Shown one piece after another: positions 7,915-16,345 of a stretch of 64,000 nucleotides of DNA. This DNA comes from Catillopecten margaritatus gill symbiont (lineage in GTDB: Bacteria > Pseudomonadota > Gammaproteobacteria > PS1 > Pseudothioglobaceae), in the NCBI GenBank assembly GCA_037956075.1, contig CP138327.1, positions 434,001 through 498,000 on the forward strand. Direction: 5' to 3'. How positions within the stretch are numbered: position 1 is the stretch's first letter; each line of letters begins with the position of its first letter. A model generated the notes under the pieces. That model was not told the DNA's origin, ran no database searches, and saw only the letters and a list, made by a program, of their open reading frames with translations. Both the position numbers and the translations under genes were made by a program.

Positions 7915-9333
7915 ATGGCTAAAGTTTATGATGCGGGCGTAAAGGACTACCGCGAAACTTATTGGATGCCGGATTATACGCCGAAAGAGACGGATATTCT
8001 TGCATGTTTTAAAATCACACCACAAGACGGTGTGCCTCGTGAAGAAGTTGCAGCAGCAGTTGCAGCGGAATCTTCAACGGGTACTTGGACAACAGTATGG
8101 ACGGATCTTTTAACAGATCTTGACTACTACAAAGGTCGCTGTTATGCGATTGAAGATGTTCCAGGTGATGACACTTGTTTTTACGGATTTGTTGCATATC
8201 CAATCGACTTATTTGAAGAGGGTTCTGTTGTAAACATTATGACTTCTTTAGTAGGTAATGTATTTGGTTTCAAAGCATTGCGTGCACTTAGATTGGAAGA
8301 CATCCGTTTCCCAATTGCTTATGTAATGACTTGTAACGGTCCACCGCAAGGTATTCAGTTAGAGAGAGACATTCTTAACAAATATGGTCGTCCATTATTG
8401 GGTTGTACTATTAAGCCTAAGCTAGGTTTATCTGCTAAGAACTACGGTCGTGCTTGTTATGAAGGGCTTCGTGGTGGTTTAGACTTCACTAAAGATGACG
8501 AAAATGTTAACTCACAGCCGTTTATGCGTTGGAGAGCTCGTTTTGACTTCGTTCAAGAAGCCATCGAGAAAGCTGAAGCTGAAACTGGCGAACGCAAAGG
8601 TCACTACCTTAATGTAACAGCGCCGACTGCTGATGAAATGATGAAACGAGCTGAGTATGCAAAAGAAATTGGTTCACCAATTATTATGCATGACTACATC
8701 ACAGGTGGTTGGACTGCTAATACGGGTCTTGCACAATGGTGTCAAGACAACGGTATGTTATTACACATTCACCGTGCAATGCATGCGGTTCTTGACCGTA
8801 ACCCGCACCACGGTATCCATTTCCGTGTCTTAACTAAGATTTTGCGTCTATCTGGTGGTGATCATTTACACTCAGGTACTGTTGTAGGTAAGCTTGAAGG
8901 CGACCGTGATGCAACTTTAGGTTGGATTGACATTATGCGTGATTCATACATTAAAGAAGACCGCTCTCGTGGTATCTTCTTTGACCAAGACTGGGGTGCT
9001 ATGCCGGGTGTAATCCCTGTCGCTTCTGGTGGTATTCATGTATGGCATATGCCAGCACTTGTAAACATTTTCGGTGACGATTCTTGTTTACAGTTTGGTG
9101 GTGGTACGCTAGGTCACCCATGGGGTAATGCAGCAGGTGCAGCAGCAAACCGTGTCGCCGTTGAAGCTTGTGTTGAAGCGCGTAACATGGGTCGTGAACT
9201 TGAAAAAGAAGGTAAAGATATTTTACAATCTGCAGCTAAGCACAGTCCTGAATTGGCGATTGCGATGGAAACTTGGAAAGAAATCAAGTTTGAATTCGAC
9301 ACCGTTGATAAGATTGATGTAGCACACAAGTAA
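7915..9333 (+). CDS. cbbL: ribulose-bisphosphate carboxylase, form I large subunit
   Basis: This is the CO2-fixing large subunit of form I RuBisCO, 472 residues from the ATG at 7915. An upstream frame-extension to 7879 has no ribosome site and lies over the promoter, so I reject it. Active-site elements are intact: TIKPKLGLS (Lys167, Lys169), the carbamylated Lys193 in [11 protein letters not shown], and loop 6 with Lys326 in [10 protein letters not shown] small-subunit gene follows at once, which rules out form II. The downstream cbbQ and cbbO genes match the IAq type found in organisms that use a Q/O activase and often no carboxysome; no carboxysome gene is in this window. Confidence 0.98.
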   Translation: MAKVYDAGVKDYRETYWMPDYTPKETDILACFKITPQDGVPREEVAAAVAAESSTGTWTTVWTDLLTDLDYYKGRCYAIEDVPGDDTCFYGFVAYPIDLFEEGSVVNIMTSLVGNVFGFKALRALRLEDIRFPIAYVMTCNGPPQGIQLERDILNKYGRPLLGCTIKPKLGLSAKNYGRACYEGLRGGLDFTKDDENVNSQPFMRWRARFDFVQEAIEKAEAETGERKGHYLNVTAPTADEMMKRAEYAKEIGSPIIMHDYITGGWTANTGLAQWCQDNGMLLHIHRAMHAVLDRNPHHGIHFRVLTKILRLSGGDHLHSGTVVGKLEGDRDATLGWIDIMRDSYIKEDRSRGIFFDQDWGAMPGVIPVASGGIHVWHMPALVNIFGDDSCLQFGGGTLGHPWGNAAGAAANRVAVEACVEARNMGRELEKEGKDILQSAAKHSPELAIAMETWKEIKFEFDTVDKIDVAHK

Positions 9334-9359
9334 ATACTAATTTAATAGGAGAAAATATT

Positions 9360-9707
9360 ATGCAAGATTATCAATCAAGTTTAGGTAATGCAGACAGTCG
9401 TAAGTTTGAGACTTTTTCATACTTACCAACAATGAATGCTGAGCAAACACGCATCCAGATTCAATATATTGTTGACAAAGGCTGGAACCCGAGTGTTGAA
9501 CACACTGAGCCTGAGCATGCAGCTGGTTCTTACTGGTATATGTGGAAGCTTCCAATGTTTGGTGAAACAGATGTTGATGCTATCTTAAAAGAGTTAGAGG
9601 CTTGTCATGCCGCGCATCCGGACAACCATGTTCGTTTGTTAGGTCTAGACAACTTCGCTCAGTGCGCAGGCACTTCAATGGTTATTTACCGTGGTCAAAC
9701 GGTTTAA
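9360..9707 (+). CDS. cbbS: ribulose-bisphosphate carboxylase, form I small subunit
   Basis: The 115-residue small subunit completes the L8S8 holoenzyme. It has the family start [10 protein letters not shown], the central GWNPSVEH and [11 protein letters not shown] segments, and a C-terminal beta strand ending TSMVIYRG. It follows cbbL by 26 bp with the ribosome site AGGAG and is followed by a double terminator structure, so cbbLS probably forms the main, highly expressed transcript while downstream genes get read-through. Confidence 0.98.
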   Translation: MQDYQSSLGNADSRKFETFSYLPTMNAEQTRIQIQYIVDKGWNPSVEHTEPEHAAGSYWYMWKLPMFGETDVDAILKELEACHAAHPDNHVRLLGLDNFAQCAGTSMVIYRGQTV

Positions 9708-9723
9708 TTTCCACTGATTTTAA

Positions 9724-9757
9724 ACAAAAAACCCTGACTTTATCGTTAGGGTTTTTT
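9724..9757 (+). terminator. intrinsic terminator 1 after cbbS
   Basis: AAAAACCCTGAC pairs with GTTAGGGTTTTTT around a short loop and ends in six T residues (9752-9757). Its 3' arm is shared with the next, larger hairpin. Confidence 0.8.
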
Positions 9758-9805
9758 GTCTTTAAAGGTTTGGTAACAAACTTTTAAAGACAAAAAACCT
9801 TTTTT
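9750..9805 (+). terminator. long hairpin / intrinsic terminator 2 after cbbS
   Basis: GGTTTTTTGTCTTTAAA (9750-9766) pairs perfectly with TTTAAAGACAAAAAACC (9783-9799). The pairing continues inward (one G-U) to a GTAA loop (9773-9776), giving a 23-bp stem followed by six T residues (9800-9805). It uses the 3' arm of terminator 1, so the two hairpins cannot form together. Confidence 0.8.
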
Positions 9806-9818
9806 AAAGAGAAAAAAT

Positions 9819-10133
9819 ATGGCAAAACCAAATACCTATGTCGGCATCAACAACGAAATCAATGGTGGTATGACCTCTATTGGTAAAATCATTAGAGACG
9901 CTTGGGTATTTGGACTGCTTGATGAGAGCGAAACTTGCGAAGGCTGGAACCTTGCAGGGATTGACGCATTATTACAAAAAACAAACGACGAATGGGATAA
10001 ATACGGCTGTTTGGTCAGTCATTTACCCCCAGAATTACGCGAAAAACATTTTAAAATTCACGACGCCGCCATTCAAAAGGCCAAAACCTCTGGCTGGTCG
10101 GGCGAAGATGAAACAGACGACGAAGATGAGTGA
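9819..10133 (+). CDS. small acidic protein of the cbb operon, function unknown
   Basis: The 104-residue product has no motif that I can name. It begins MAKPNTYVGINNEINGG, contains several Trp and Cys residues, and ends in a highly acidic tail (DEDE). It lies between cbbS and cbbQ, preceded by the double hairpin and an AAAGAG-like ribosome site. Its place in a RuBisCO/activase operon suggests a role in RuBisCO assembly, activation or regulation, but that is only inference from context. Its last 8 bp overlap the start of the next gene (ATGAGTGA), so translation is probably coupled. Confidence 0.75.
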   Translation: MAKPNTYVGINNEINGGMTSIGKIIRDAWVFGLLDESETCEGWNLAGIDALLQKTNDEWDKYGCLVSHLPPELREKHFKIHDAAIQKAKTSGWSGEDETDDEDE

Positions 10134-10689
10134 AGGATTAACAATTGATAATATTCAGGATTTGATCATTGTTATCAGAGAAATACCTGTGATTATTGAT
10201 AGTGATGTTGCTAAGTTGTATGGTGTTCAAACCAAAGAGGTTAATCAAGCAGTTAAAAACAATCCTGATAAATTTCCACAAGGTTTTATATTGGAATTGG
10301 ATAAAAATGAATTAGAAAATTTGCGGTCAAAAAATTTGACCACAAACGCACTAGAAAGCAAATCAAAAAATTTGCGGTCGCAAAATGCGACCGCAAATTT
10401 ATCAAAAACTAGAGTTACCCCTAAAGCCTTTACCGAACAAGGCTTGTATATGTTGGCAACGATTTTAAAATCCAAACAAGCAACAAAAACAACGCTACAA
10501 ATCATTACAACCTTTGCTAAAATTAGAAACCTAAAACAAGATTTCAATCAAGTTTTAAACGAAACAAACGAAGAGACAAAAAACACCATTGGCGCAAAAT
10601 TTGGCGCAGGGCTAATGGAAATTTTCTTAGATGAAGGTTTAGAAAGTCAAAGCAGTGAAACTAAAATAAATTTTCAATGTTTGGCATGA
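10126..10689 (+). CDS. ORF6N domain protein within the cbb operon
   Basis: The N-terminal ORF6N domain (about 1-90) is recognisable from REIPVIIDSDVAKLYGVQTK and FPQGFILELDKNE, followed by the usual RVTPKAFTEQGLYMLATIL segment. ORF6N/KilA-N proteins are DNA-binding and occur in phages, mobile islands and scattered chromosomal loci. I place the start at ATG 10126, overlapping the previous stop; a longer frame from 9880 only shadows that gene. The middle (about 65-95) carries a repeated NLRS(K/Q)N-type segment encoded by hairpin DNA. A gene of this type between a RuBisCO gene and cbbQ is unexpected and looks like an insertion that kept the operon transcribed. Confidence 0.8.
   Translation: MSEGLTIDNIQDLIIVIREIPVIIDSDVAKLYGVQTKEVNQAVKNNPDKFPQGFILELDKNELENLRSKNLTTNALESKSKNLRSQNATANLSKTRVTPKAFTEQGLYMLATILKSKQATKTTLQIITTFAKIRNLKQDFNQVLNETNEETKNTIGAKFGAGLMEIFLDEGLESQSSETKINFQCLA
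10368..10400. repeat. perfect 15-bp inverted repeat inside the ORF6N gene
   Basis: AAATTTGCGGTCGCA (10368-10382) and TGCGACCGCAAATTT (10386-10400) are perfect complements around AAA. A weaker hairpin with the same GCGGTC core lies just upstream (about 10318-10345). Both fall in the repeated NLRS-type coding segment. Confidence 0.85.
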
Positions 10690-10734
10690 GTTTGGAAAAA
10701 TCAATTAAAAAAAGTAAACAAAACGGAGACAATA

Positions 10735-11550
10735 ATGAGTGATGTAAAAATAGACCCAAAACAATATGTAATTAAAGACGAGCCTTATTATGAGGCAGTT
10801 GGCAGTGAAGTAGAACTTTATCAATCCGCCTACGATGTGCGTATGCCAATGATGATTAAAGGCCCAACAGGGTGTGGTAAATCTCGTTTTGTCGAATATA
10901 TGGCATACAAATTAAACAAGCCGTTAATCAGTGTGGCTTGTAACGAAGATATGACCGCTTCTGACTTAGTCGGTCGTTTTTTACTAGACAAAGACGGCAC
11001 AAAATGGCAAGATGGACCTTTGACCACAGCAGCACGCATCGGTGCGATTTGTTACCTTGACGAGATTGTCGAAGCGCGTCAAGATACCACCGTCGTTATC
11101 CATCCATTAACCGACCACCGTCGTGAATTACCACTGGATAAAAAAGGTGAATTAGTCAAAGCACACCCCGACTTTCAATTAGTGATTTCTTATAACCCAG
11201 GTTATCAATCCCTTATGAAAGACCTAAAACAATCCACTAAACAACGATTTGGTGGTTTAGATTTTGATTACCCTGAAACCGATTTAGAAGTGGCAATTGT
11301 AACCAAAGAATCAGGCGTTGATAAAGTAATGGCTGAAAAACTTGTGCAAATCGCACACCGTGCCCGCAACCTAAAAGGTCACGGCTTAGACGAAGGCATC
11401 TCAACGCGTTTATTAGTTTACGCAGGTCAATTAATCGCCAAAGGTGTTAATGCAGAAGCCGCTTGTTCAATGACAATGATTACCCCATTGACAGATGATC
11501 CAGATATGCGCGATACCTTACACGCAGCGGTTCAAACTTTTTTAGGTTAA
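10735..11550 (+). CDS. cbbQ: RuBisCO activase AAA+ subunit CbbQ
   Basis: CbbQ is a MoxR-type AAA+ ATPase that, with CbbO, removes inhibitory sugar phosphates from RuBisCO. The 271-residue protein has Walker A GPTGCGKS (43-50), Walker B CYLDEI (106-111), a sensor-1 Asn in SYNPGYQS and an arginine-rich TKQRFGGLDF segment. A good GGAG ribosome site precedes the ATG. It is followed 49 bp later by cbbO. Two genes not normally needed for the activase separate it from cbbS. Confidence 0.97.
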   Translation: MSDVKIDPKQYVIKDEPYYEAVGSEVELYQSAYDVRMPMMIKGPTGCGKSRFVEYMAYKLNKPLISVACNEDMTASDLVGRFLLDKDGTKWQDGPLTTAARIGAICYLDEIVEARQDTTVVIHPLTDHRRELPLDKKGELVKAHPDFQLVISYNPGYQSLMKDLKQSTKQRFGGLDFDYPETDLEVAIVTKESGVDKVMAEKLVQIAHRARNLKGHGLDEGISTRLLVYAGQLIAKGVNAEAACSMTMITPLTDDPDMRDTLHAAVQTFLG

Positions 11551-11599
11551 TTTAATTTTATCTGCTATTGATTAGCAAGATGAAATTTTTTGCATAACT

Positions 11600-13957
11600 A
11601 TGTCAAAAATACTACTAGAAGAATACAGCGAATTTTTAGAAAAAATCTCACCTGAAGTTAAAGACGCTTTGGATGCGACTTTTCCTGACGCTGCTCGTGT
11701 TATCTCCCCCGCAGGGCTAAAAGACTATTTGGATGGTGCCAAGGCACTTTGTGGTTTGGGTCGTGGCAATGATTTGATTATCACCTATCTTGAAGTGATG
11801 CCACAGATTGCCAAAGAATGTGGCGAGGACATTATTGGCGATTGCATTACTGCGGCGATGAAAGCCTCCTCAATGACCTCTGGCGAGGTGATTGTGCTTT
11901 TACTCTCCAGTTTACCAACCGTTGCCCGCCATTTGGGCGATGCGCAGTTAGTGCGGGGTTATTTAACTTTAATTCATCAAATTGCCTCAACGGCAGCACG
12001 AGGTTTACGCCCGATGTTGATGCATATTGATGAATTATTGTCCAAATTAACACTGAGTGGTTTACGCCGTTGGGCGAATTTTGGTGCCAAAGCCTATCGC
12101 CGTGATTTTAATAATTTAACCGCTTATTTTGCCCTTGAATCGGCAGACAGCCGTGCGATGGTTGAGAGAGAACGCCGTGGCGTGTTGTTCGTTAGAGTGC
12201 AGCGCAAACTTAATTTTTACCTGCGTGCCTTATGGGGTCGTGATTTCTTCATGCGTCCAACGGGTGCTGACTATACCGATTTCCGCCCCTATGTTGAGGA
12301 CAAAATTTTCTATGTGCCAGACGCACTGGATGATGTTAAAAATGGCGAAGACACCATAGAAGGTTTAGAAGTTTATCGTGCGACCGTGGCACATATGGCA
12401 TCACATTTGATGTACACCAGTCAATCTATGTCAGCAGAACAACTCAGCCCAGCGCAGATGTTTTTCATTGGTTTAGTAGAAGATGCACGGGTTGAATACA
12501 AGGCTTCACAGGAATTTCCAGGGTTGAAAAAACTGTGGATTTCATTGATGAAAGTCAAAAATGAAGAACCTGCCGAGCACCCAACCATGCAAATTTTGGA
12601 AGATTTTGCCTTGCAATTATTGGACGAAACAGTAACAGGGACAGACGAGCAACTCAACACCTTTGCTCAAAAATTCCACGCTGAAATTGCTGATAATCAA
12701 GACGACAATCATTTTGCATGGCTAATGGGCATTGAATTATACAACCTATTTGCAGGCAGAAAAGCCGTGCCAAGCCTGCGAATTTTAGAACGCTACCGTG
12801 TTGATTATCGTGATGACAACCGCATTATTTGGCATTATGCCGATATTAATTGGGACGCTGGCGTCGAATATATGGCAGCCAGTCAAGGGCAAATCCGCTA
12901 CGAAGTCAGCCCACTAATGATGGCACACGAAGTCGATTGTGAACTAGCAGGCGACGACGCACAAGTCATTTGGACTTGCAAAGACACCATGCGTGTTTAT
13001 GAAGATGATTTAACCGATGATGCCAAATCCTTCAATGAAACCATGGGCACAGAGCCAATTTCCGATCCATTCCATTACCACGAATGGGACTACCAAATCC
13101 AACTACACCGCCCTGATTGGGTAACCGTTTACGAACGCAGACCGCCAAAAGGCATCCCCGATGAAATCGACGATATTCTAACCGAATACAAACCCATCGC
13201 CCATCGCATTCGCCAAATTATTGACCTACTCACCCCCGCAGGCGTGCAACGCCAACGCAATATGGAAGACGGCGACGAAGTCGATATTAACGCTGCCATT
13301 GATGCTATGGTTGCCATCCGAATGGGCGAACAACCCAATCCAAAAATTACCATGCGTAATGTTTTAAACACCCGTGATTTATCCGTCGTCGTGTTATTAG
13401 ATTTATCCGAATCCACCAACGAAACCATGGAAGGCTCAGACAAAACCGTCCTGCAACTCACCCGAGAAGCAGCGACTTTGGTTTCCACCGCCATCGAAGG
13501 CATCGGTGACCCATTCGCCTTACACGGCTTCGCTTCCGACGGTCGCCACGATGTGCAATATTCCTGCCTAAAAGATTTCAATCAGCACTTCGACGACGAA
13601 GCCAAATCCCGCCTCTCAGGTATGAAAGGCGGACTCTCCACCCGCATGGGTGCCGCTCTCCGCCACGCAGGACAACACCTACACAAACAACCCGAAAAAC
13701 GCAAATTGATTTTATTAGTCACCGACGGCGAACCCGCCGACATCGACGAACAAGACCCACAACACCTGCGCTTCGACACCAAAAAAGCCGTAGAGGAACT
13801 TTATTCAACGGGCGTTTTAACCTACTGCCTAACCCTCGACCCCCATGCCGACACTTATGTTAAACGCATTTTCGGTGAAAATAATTACACGATTATTGAT
13901 AATGTTGAGAAATTACCAGAGCAGTTACCACTTTTATTTGCGAGTTTAACGGCTTAA
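11600..13957 (+). CDS. cbbO: RuBisCO activase adaptor CbbO (vWA domain)
   Basis: CbbO links the CbbQ hexamer to RuBisCO. The 785-residue protein is of normal size, with a long helical N-terminal region and a C-terminal von Willebrand A domain whose MIDAS motif LLDLSESTN is near residue 598, followed by the conserved VTDGEPADIDEQDP segment near 712. The gene is the last recognisable member of the cbb operon. Base use shifts towards C-rich codons in its final third (after about 13,100), a local compositional change I cannot explain. Confidence 0.97.
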   Translation: MSKILLEEYSEFLEKISPEVKDALDATFPDAARVISPAGLKDYLDGAKALCGLGRGNDLIITYLEVMPQIAKECGEDIIGDCITAAMKASSMTSGEVIVLLLSSLPTVARHLGDAQLVRGYLTLIHQIASTAARGLRPMLMHIDELLSKLTLSGLRRWANFGAKAYRRDFNNLTAYFALESADSRAMVERERRGVLFVRVQRKLNFYLRALWGRDFFMRPTGADYTDFRPYVEDKIFYVPDALDDVKNGEDTIEGLEVYRATVAHMASHLMYTSQSMSAEQLSPAQMFFIGLVEDARVEYKASQEFPGLKKLWISLMKVKNEEPAEHPTMQILEDFALQLLDETVTGTDEQLNTFAQKFHAEIADNQDDNHFAWLMGIELYNLFAGRKAVPSLRILERYRVDYRDDNRIIWHYADINWDAGVEYMAASQGQIRYEVSPLMMAHEVDCELAGDDAQVIWTCKDTMRVYEDDLTDDAKSFNETMGTEPISDPFHYHEWDYQIQLHRPDWVTVYERRPPKGIPDEIDDILTEYKPIAHRIRQIIDLLTPAGVQRQRNMEDGDEVDINAAIDAMVAIRMGEQPNPKITMRNVLNTRDLSVVVLLDLSESTNETMEGSDKTVLQLTREAATLVSTAIEGIGDPFALHGFASDGRHDVQYSCLKDFNQHFDDEAKSRLSGMKGGLSTRMGAALRHAGQHLHKQPEKRKLILLVTDGEPADIDEQDPQHLRFDTKKAVEELYSTGVLTYCLTLDPHADTYVKRIFGENNYTIIDNVEKLPEQLPLLFASLTA

Positions 13958-13986
13958 CACCGATGGAAAAGTTATAACTCAGCATC

Positions 13987-14003
13987 CCCACGGAAACCGT
14001 GGG
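13987..14003. other. hairpin after cbbO
   Basis: CCCACGG (13987-13993) and CCGTGGG (13997-14003) form a 7-bp GC-rich stem with an AAA loop. No T-run follows, so it may be an RNA processing or pausing structure rather than a classical terminator. Confidence 0.45.
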
Positions 14004-14024
14004 AATGAGAGACTCATTCGCTGC

Positions 14025-14106
14025 ATTCTTTCTCGCATTTGTTGAATGATTGGTTTTTATCTGTTATTATATGTTCGTTGAATTTGAATTCTGTGTAATT
14101 TTTTTT
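14025..14106. repeat. left-end repeat, copy 1 (82 bp)
   Basis: This AT-rich segment (it contains TTTCTCGCATTTGTT and CGTTGAATTTGAATTCTGT) recurs at 35215-35297 with roughly 88% identity by eye. Each copy lies upstream of an accessory gene whose module ends in the same attC-type sequence. It may carry the promoter of the cargo gene. Confidence 0.85.
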
Positions 14107-14251
14107 AAAACCCCCTTAATATAAAATATTAGGTAAAAATTGAGTTTTATCTTAAAAAATAGATGCGGTTTTATTGTTTTTTACAGATTTTATTTTTAAT
14201 AACGCAATATAAGGAAATACGTCCTTATAATTATAGTTAGGTGCTAAAGTT

Positions 14252-14635
14252 ATGAGTAAATATTCAGTTGAACAGTTTATCGAACTCATTGAGATGCTTC
14301 CAGCAGACAAGGAGGTACCTGTTGGAACACAAGGCTATAACCGTTATCGTACTCAGAAAGCACATTGGTTAGGTTGGTTAGATTCCAAATCCACAGCTGG
14401 AACTTATCAACGACAAGACGCACCAAATAGAGGTGCTAAATATGTTTACAACCATATTATGGAGCCGAAAATGCTTCTGTGGCTTATTTCAGCTTTGGGT
14501 TTGCAGTCAGAATTGGTAGAACGCGCCAAAGAAGAGGTAAAAAACAAAAAGTCTATGGCAGGTAGTTGTGCGGCTATTCGAAAGATGGTGCCTTGGCAAA
14601 CCTTAGAAAAAATTTTACTTAAAGATAAACATTAA
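14252..14635 (+). CDS. hypothetical protein, probable integron-cassette gene
   Basis: The 127-residue protein begins MSKYSVEQFIELIEMLP and contains GAKYVYNHIMEPKMLLWL and a basic C-terminus. I do not recognise a functional family; the helical, positively charged pattern could fit a nucleic-acid binding protein, but this is weak. It is preceded by the 82-bp left-end repeat and followed 47 bp later by an attC-like site, which is the layout of a gene cassette. Its 3' end contains a duplicated AAACATTAATTATTTAAAA segment. Confidence 0.7.
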   Translation: MSKYSVEQFIELIEMLPADKEVPVGTQGYNRYRTQKAHWLGWLDSKSTAGTYQRQDAPNRGAKYVYNHIMEPKMLLWLISALGLQSELVERAKEEVKNKKSMAGSCAAIRKMVPWQTLEKILLKDKH

Positions 14636-14661
14636 TTATTTAAAAGAAAGATAAGGGGGCA

Positions 14662-14741
14662 CAAACATTAATTATTTAAAAGCACCTAACAAATCATTCC
14701 AGCCGACCGCTTATGCGGTAGCTGAATTCAAGCGTTATACT
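14662..14741 (+). repeat. right-end repeat and attC-like recombination site A
   Basis: The AAACATTAATTATTTAAAA repeat (about 14663-14681) leads into an attC-like site: R'' core ACCTAAC (14684-14690), an inner palindrome ACCGC/GCGGT (14706-14718) and R' core GTTATAC (14734-14740). The complement of GTTATAC, GTATAAC, is present at 15206-15212 at the end of the next gene, as cassette recombination predicts. Confidence 0.7.
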
Positions 14742-14755
14742 TCTAAAGGGATATT

Positions 14756-15211
14756 ATGCTAAAACAAGAGATAATTGAAGACTCATTAAAACAAATATTC
14801 TCTGGTATAAGGCAATTGAAAAAGGAGCTGCCAATTAAAGAATTCACTATTGATGGTCGTTTAGTTGGTGATATTGGAGAAGCAATTATTCATCGAGATT
14901 ATGAGTTAAAATTATACGAAAAACTAGAAAAAGACTACGATGGCGAAACTCCCAATGGGCAAAAGGTGCAGATTAAAGCAACATTTAAAGACTCGTTAAC
15001 TTTTAAAACAATACCTGATTATTACCTAGGTATTAAAATATTTGAAAACGGCACATATGAAGAAATATTTAATGGTCCAGGTAAGGCTATTCAAGAACAA
15101 TATGGTCATCGCAAGGGGTTTGGAGAAGCTCTACTATCTTTTCCCAATAAAAAATTGCGTGAATTATCAAAAAGCGTACTAAATGAACAAAAGATTAGAA
15201 AAAGAGTATAA
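14756..15211 (+). CDS. DUF6998-like protein with PD-(D/E)XK-type residue pattern, cassette gene
   Basis: This 151-residue protein resembles the DUF6998 family: GRLVGDIGEAI (35-45), then DGETPNGQKVQIKAT (62-76). Glu42, Asp62 and QIK (72-74) have the spacing of a PD-(D/E)XK nuclease core, so a nuclease or nuclease-derived protein is possible, but no activity can be claimed. It lies directly after attC-like site A and has the ribosome site AAAGGGA. The stop codon overlaps the half-site GTATAAC, but I cannot find the matching 3' half, so its own attC seems truncated. Confidence 0.65.
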   Translation: MLKQEIIEDSLKQIFSGIRQLKKELPIKEFTIDGRLVGDIGEAIIHRDYELKLYEKLEKDYDGETPNGQKVQIKATFKDSLTFKTIPDYYLGIKIFENGTYEEIFNGPGKAIQEQYGHRKGFGEALLSFPNKKLRELSKSVLNEQKIRKRV

Positions 15212-15225
15212 CAGGGGGTAATTCC

Positions 15226-15254
15226 CTCCCTTCCACGCACGGCGTGGGAGGGAG
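15226..15254. terminator. strong GC-rich hairpin after the cassette gene
   Basis: CTCCCTTCCACGC (15226-15238) pairs with GCGTGGGAGGGAG (15242-15254), 13 bp with one G-U pair and an ACG loop. There is no T-run, so it could be a terminator stem, or what is left of a cassette recombination site. Confidence 0.5.
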
Positions 15255-15305
15255 AGATAAGAAATACTATGTAAATAAGAGCAAATAATTATTTTATTTG
15301 TAAGT

Positions 15306-15374
15306 ATGTTAAATGGTAGCAACCCAGAAGAAAATGGTATTTATCGTCGTCGTTTGGCGAGTTTAATGAATTAA
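15306..15374 (+). pseudogene. duplicated 3'-terminal fragment of cnoX
   Basis: The frame from 15306 reads MLNGSNPEENGIYRRRLASL and ends MN-stop; it matches the C-terminus of the cnoX-like protein encoded at 16600-17490 (MLASNNPEESGAYRRRLANL). The similarity extends a little upstream (TTATTTGTAA near 15294). Only about 25 codons remain. The accessory block 14.0-16.3 kb is therefore associated with a duplicated end of the neighbouring host gene. Confidence 0.8.
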
Positions 15375-15462
15375 AAAATACCTAGAATTTTTTGGTGCAT
15401 TAGATGTTATGTGTAAAAATTTACAAATAAAATGATATTCAAAGCACAACGAAGAAAATATT

Positions 15463-16287
15463 ATGTTTAAAAAAATTATAAAAAAATCATCAGCACAAAG
15501 TTTTTGTTGTTTGTTTTTTAGGATTTATTGCTGTTGTGATTGCAGGAAATGTCACCAGTTACCTTCTTTATTCGCCAATACCTTATAAGGTTGGCAATAA
15601 ATATACAATATCTAAAGACAATAAAACACTTTCTTTTAGAGGTGTAATAGATAAGCATGAATTTAAAAGATTTAATCATTTTTTTAACAAGAATATAAAT
15701 AATTTTGTGGTTAATAGTTCAGGTGGAGACATTAAGCAGGCGGTGCTTATAGCGGAAGTTTTGTCGAAGAATGGTGTTAAAGTGATTGTGGATGGCACAT
15801 GTGGTAGCGCTTGTGCTAATTTTTTTTGTATCTGGCAAGCAAAGAGAGATAAGGAAAAACTCTTTTTTTACTGTATCACGGTGGTTTAAATGATGGTACT
15901 TTTACTACGATTGATACGGGTTTTTTGCCTGTTCCTCGCAATTTTATGGAGTTATTTTATTATTGGTCAATGTATATAAATTCAAAGGAATATGACGGTT
16001 TTAAAGATAGAGATAAACAACTTTATAAGAATGCGGGTATTGATTTGGCGATAATAAAAACATCAAGACAAAAAATGGAAGGGGGTAAATATCATTTTTG
16101 GTCACCAAGTAAGGAAACCTTAAGTGGATATGGTTTTGATACCACTCATCTTTGGCATTCATCAAATAAAGAAGAAAAGTTTGAGGCGATAAAATATATT
16201 TGTGAAAATAAGATAGATTATTCCGCTACTAGAGATACTAAAAAATGTAGAGAAACTTTTTCTCAAAAGTTTTTGATAGAAAATTAA
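15463..16287 (+). pseudogene. ClpP-class serine protease-like membrane protein, frameshifted
   Basis: The likely original start is ATG 15463 (MFKKIIKKSSA). The coding frame then shifts near 15500, runs as a hydrophobic segment plus NSSGGDIKQAVLIAEVL and GTCGSACANF, the SGGD and GSACAN motifs of ClpP/SppA-like serine proteases, shifts back in a run of eight T (15820-15827), meets an in-frame TAA just after ASKER, and resumes as LYHGGLNDGTF to 16287. Two frameshifts plus one nonsense codon argue for real decay. It stands alone between the cnoX fragment and the intact cnoX operon. Confidence 0.75.
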
Positions 16288-16345
16288 AACCTTTAAGGTG
16301 TGCTCTTCGAGTGTTGGAATTAAAATTTGAAAATTGGATGTTAAA

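Noticed and set aside
7915-9333. Form II RuBisCO, as in some related sulfur oxidisers
   Set aside because: A small-subunit gene follows, and the sequence has form I motifs and length.
9880-10125. Long N-terminal extension of the ORF6N protein
   Set aside because: It runs out of frame through the preceding gene; the domain begins after ATG 10126.
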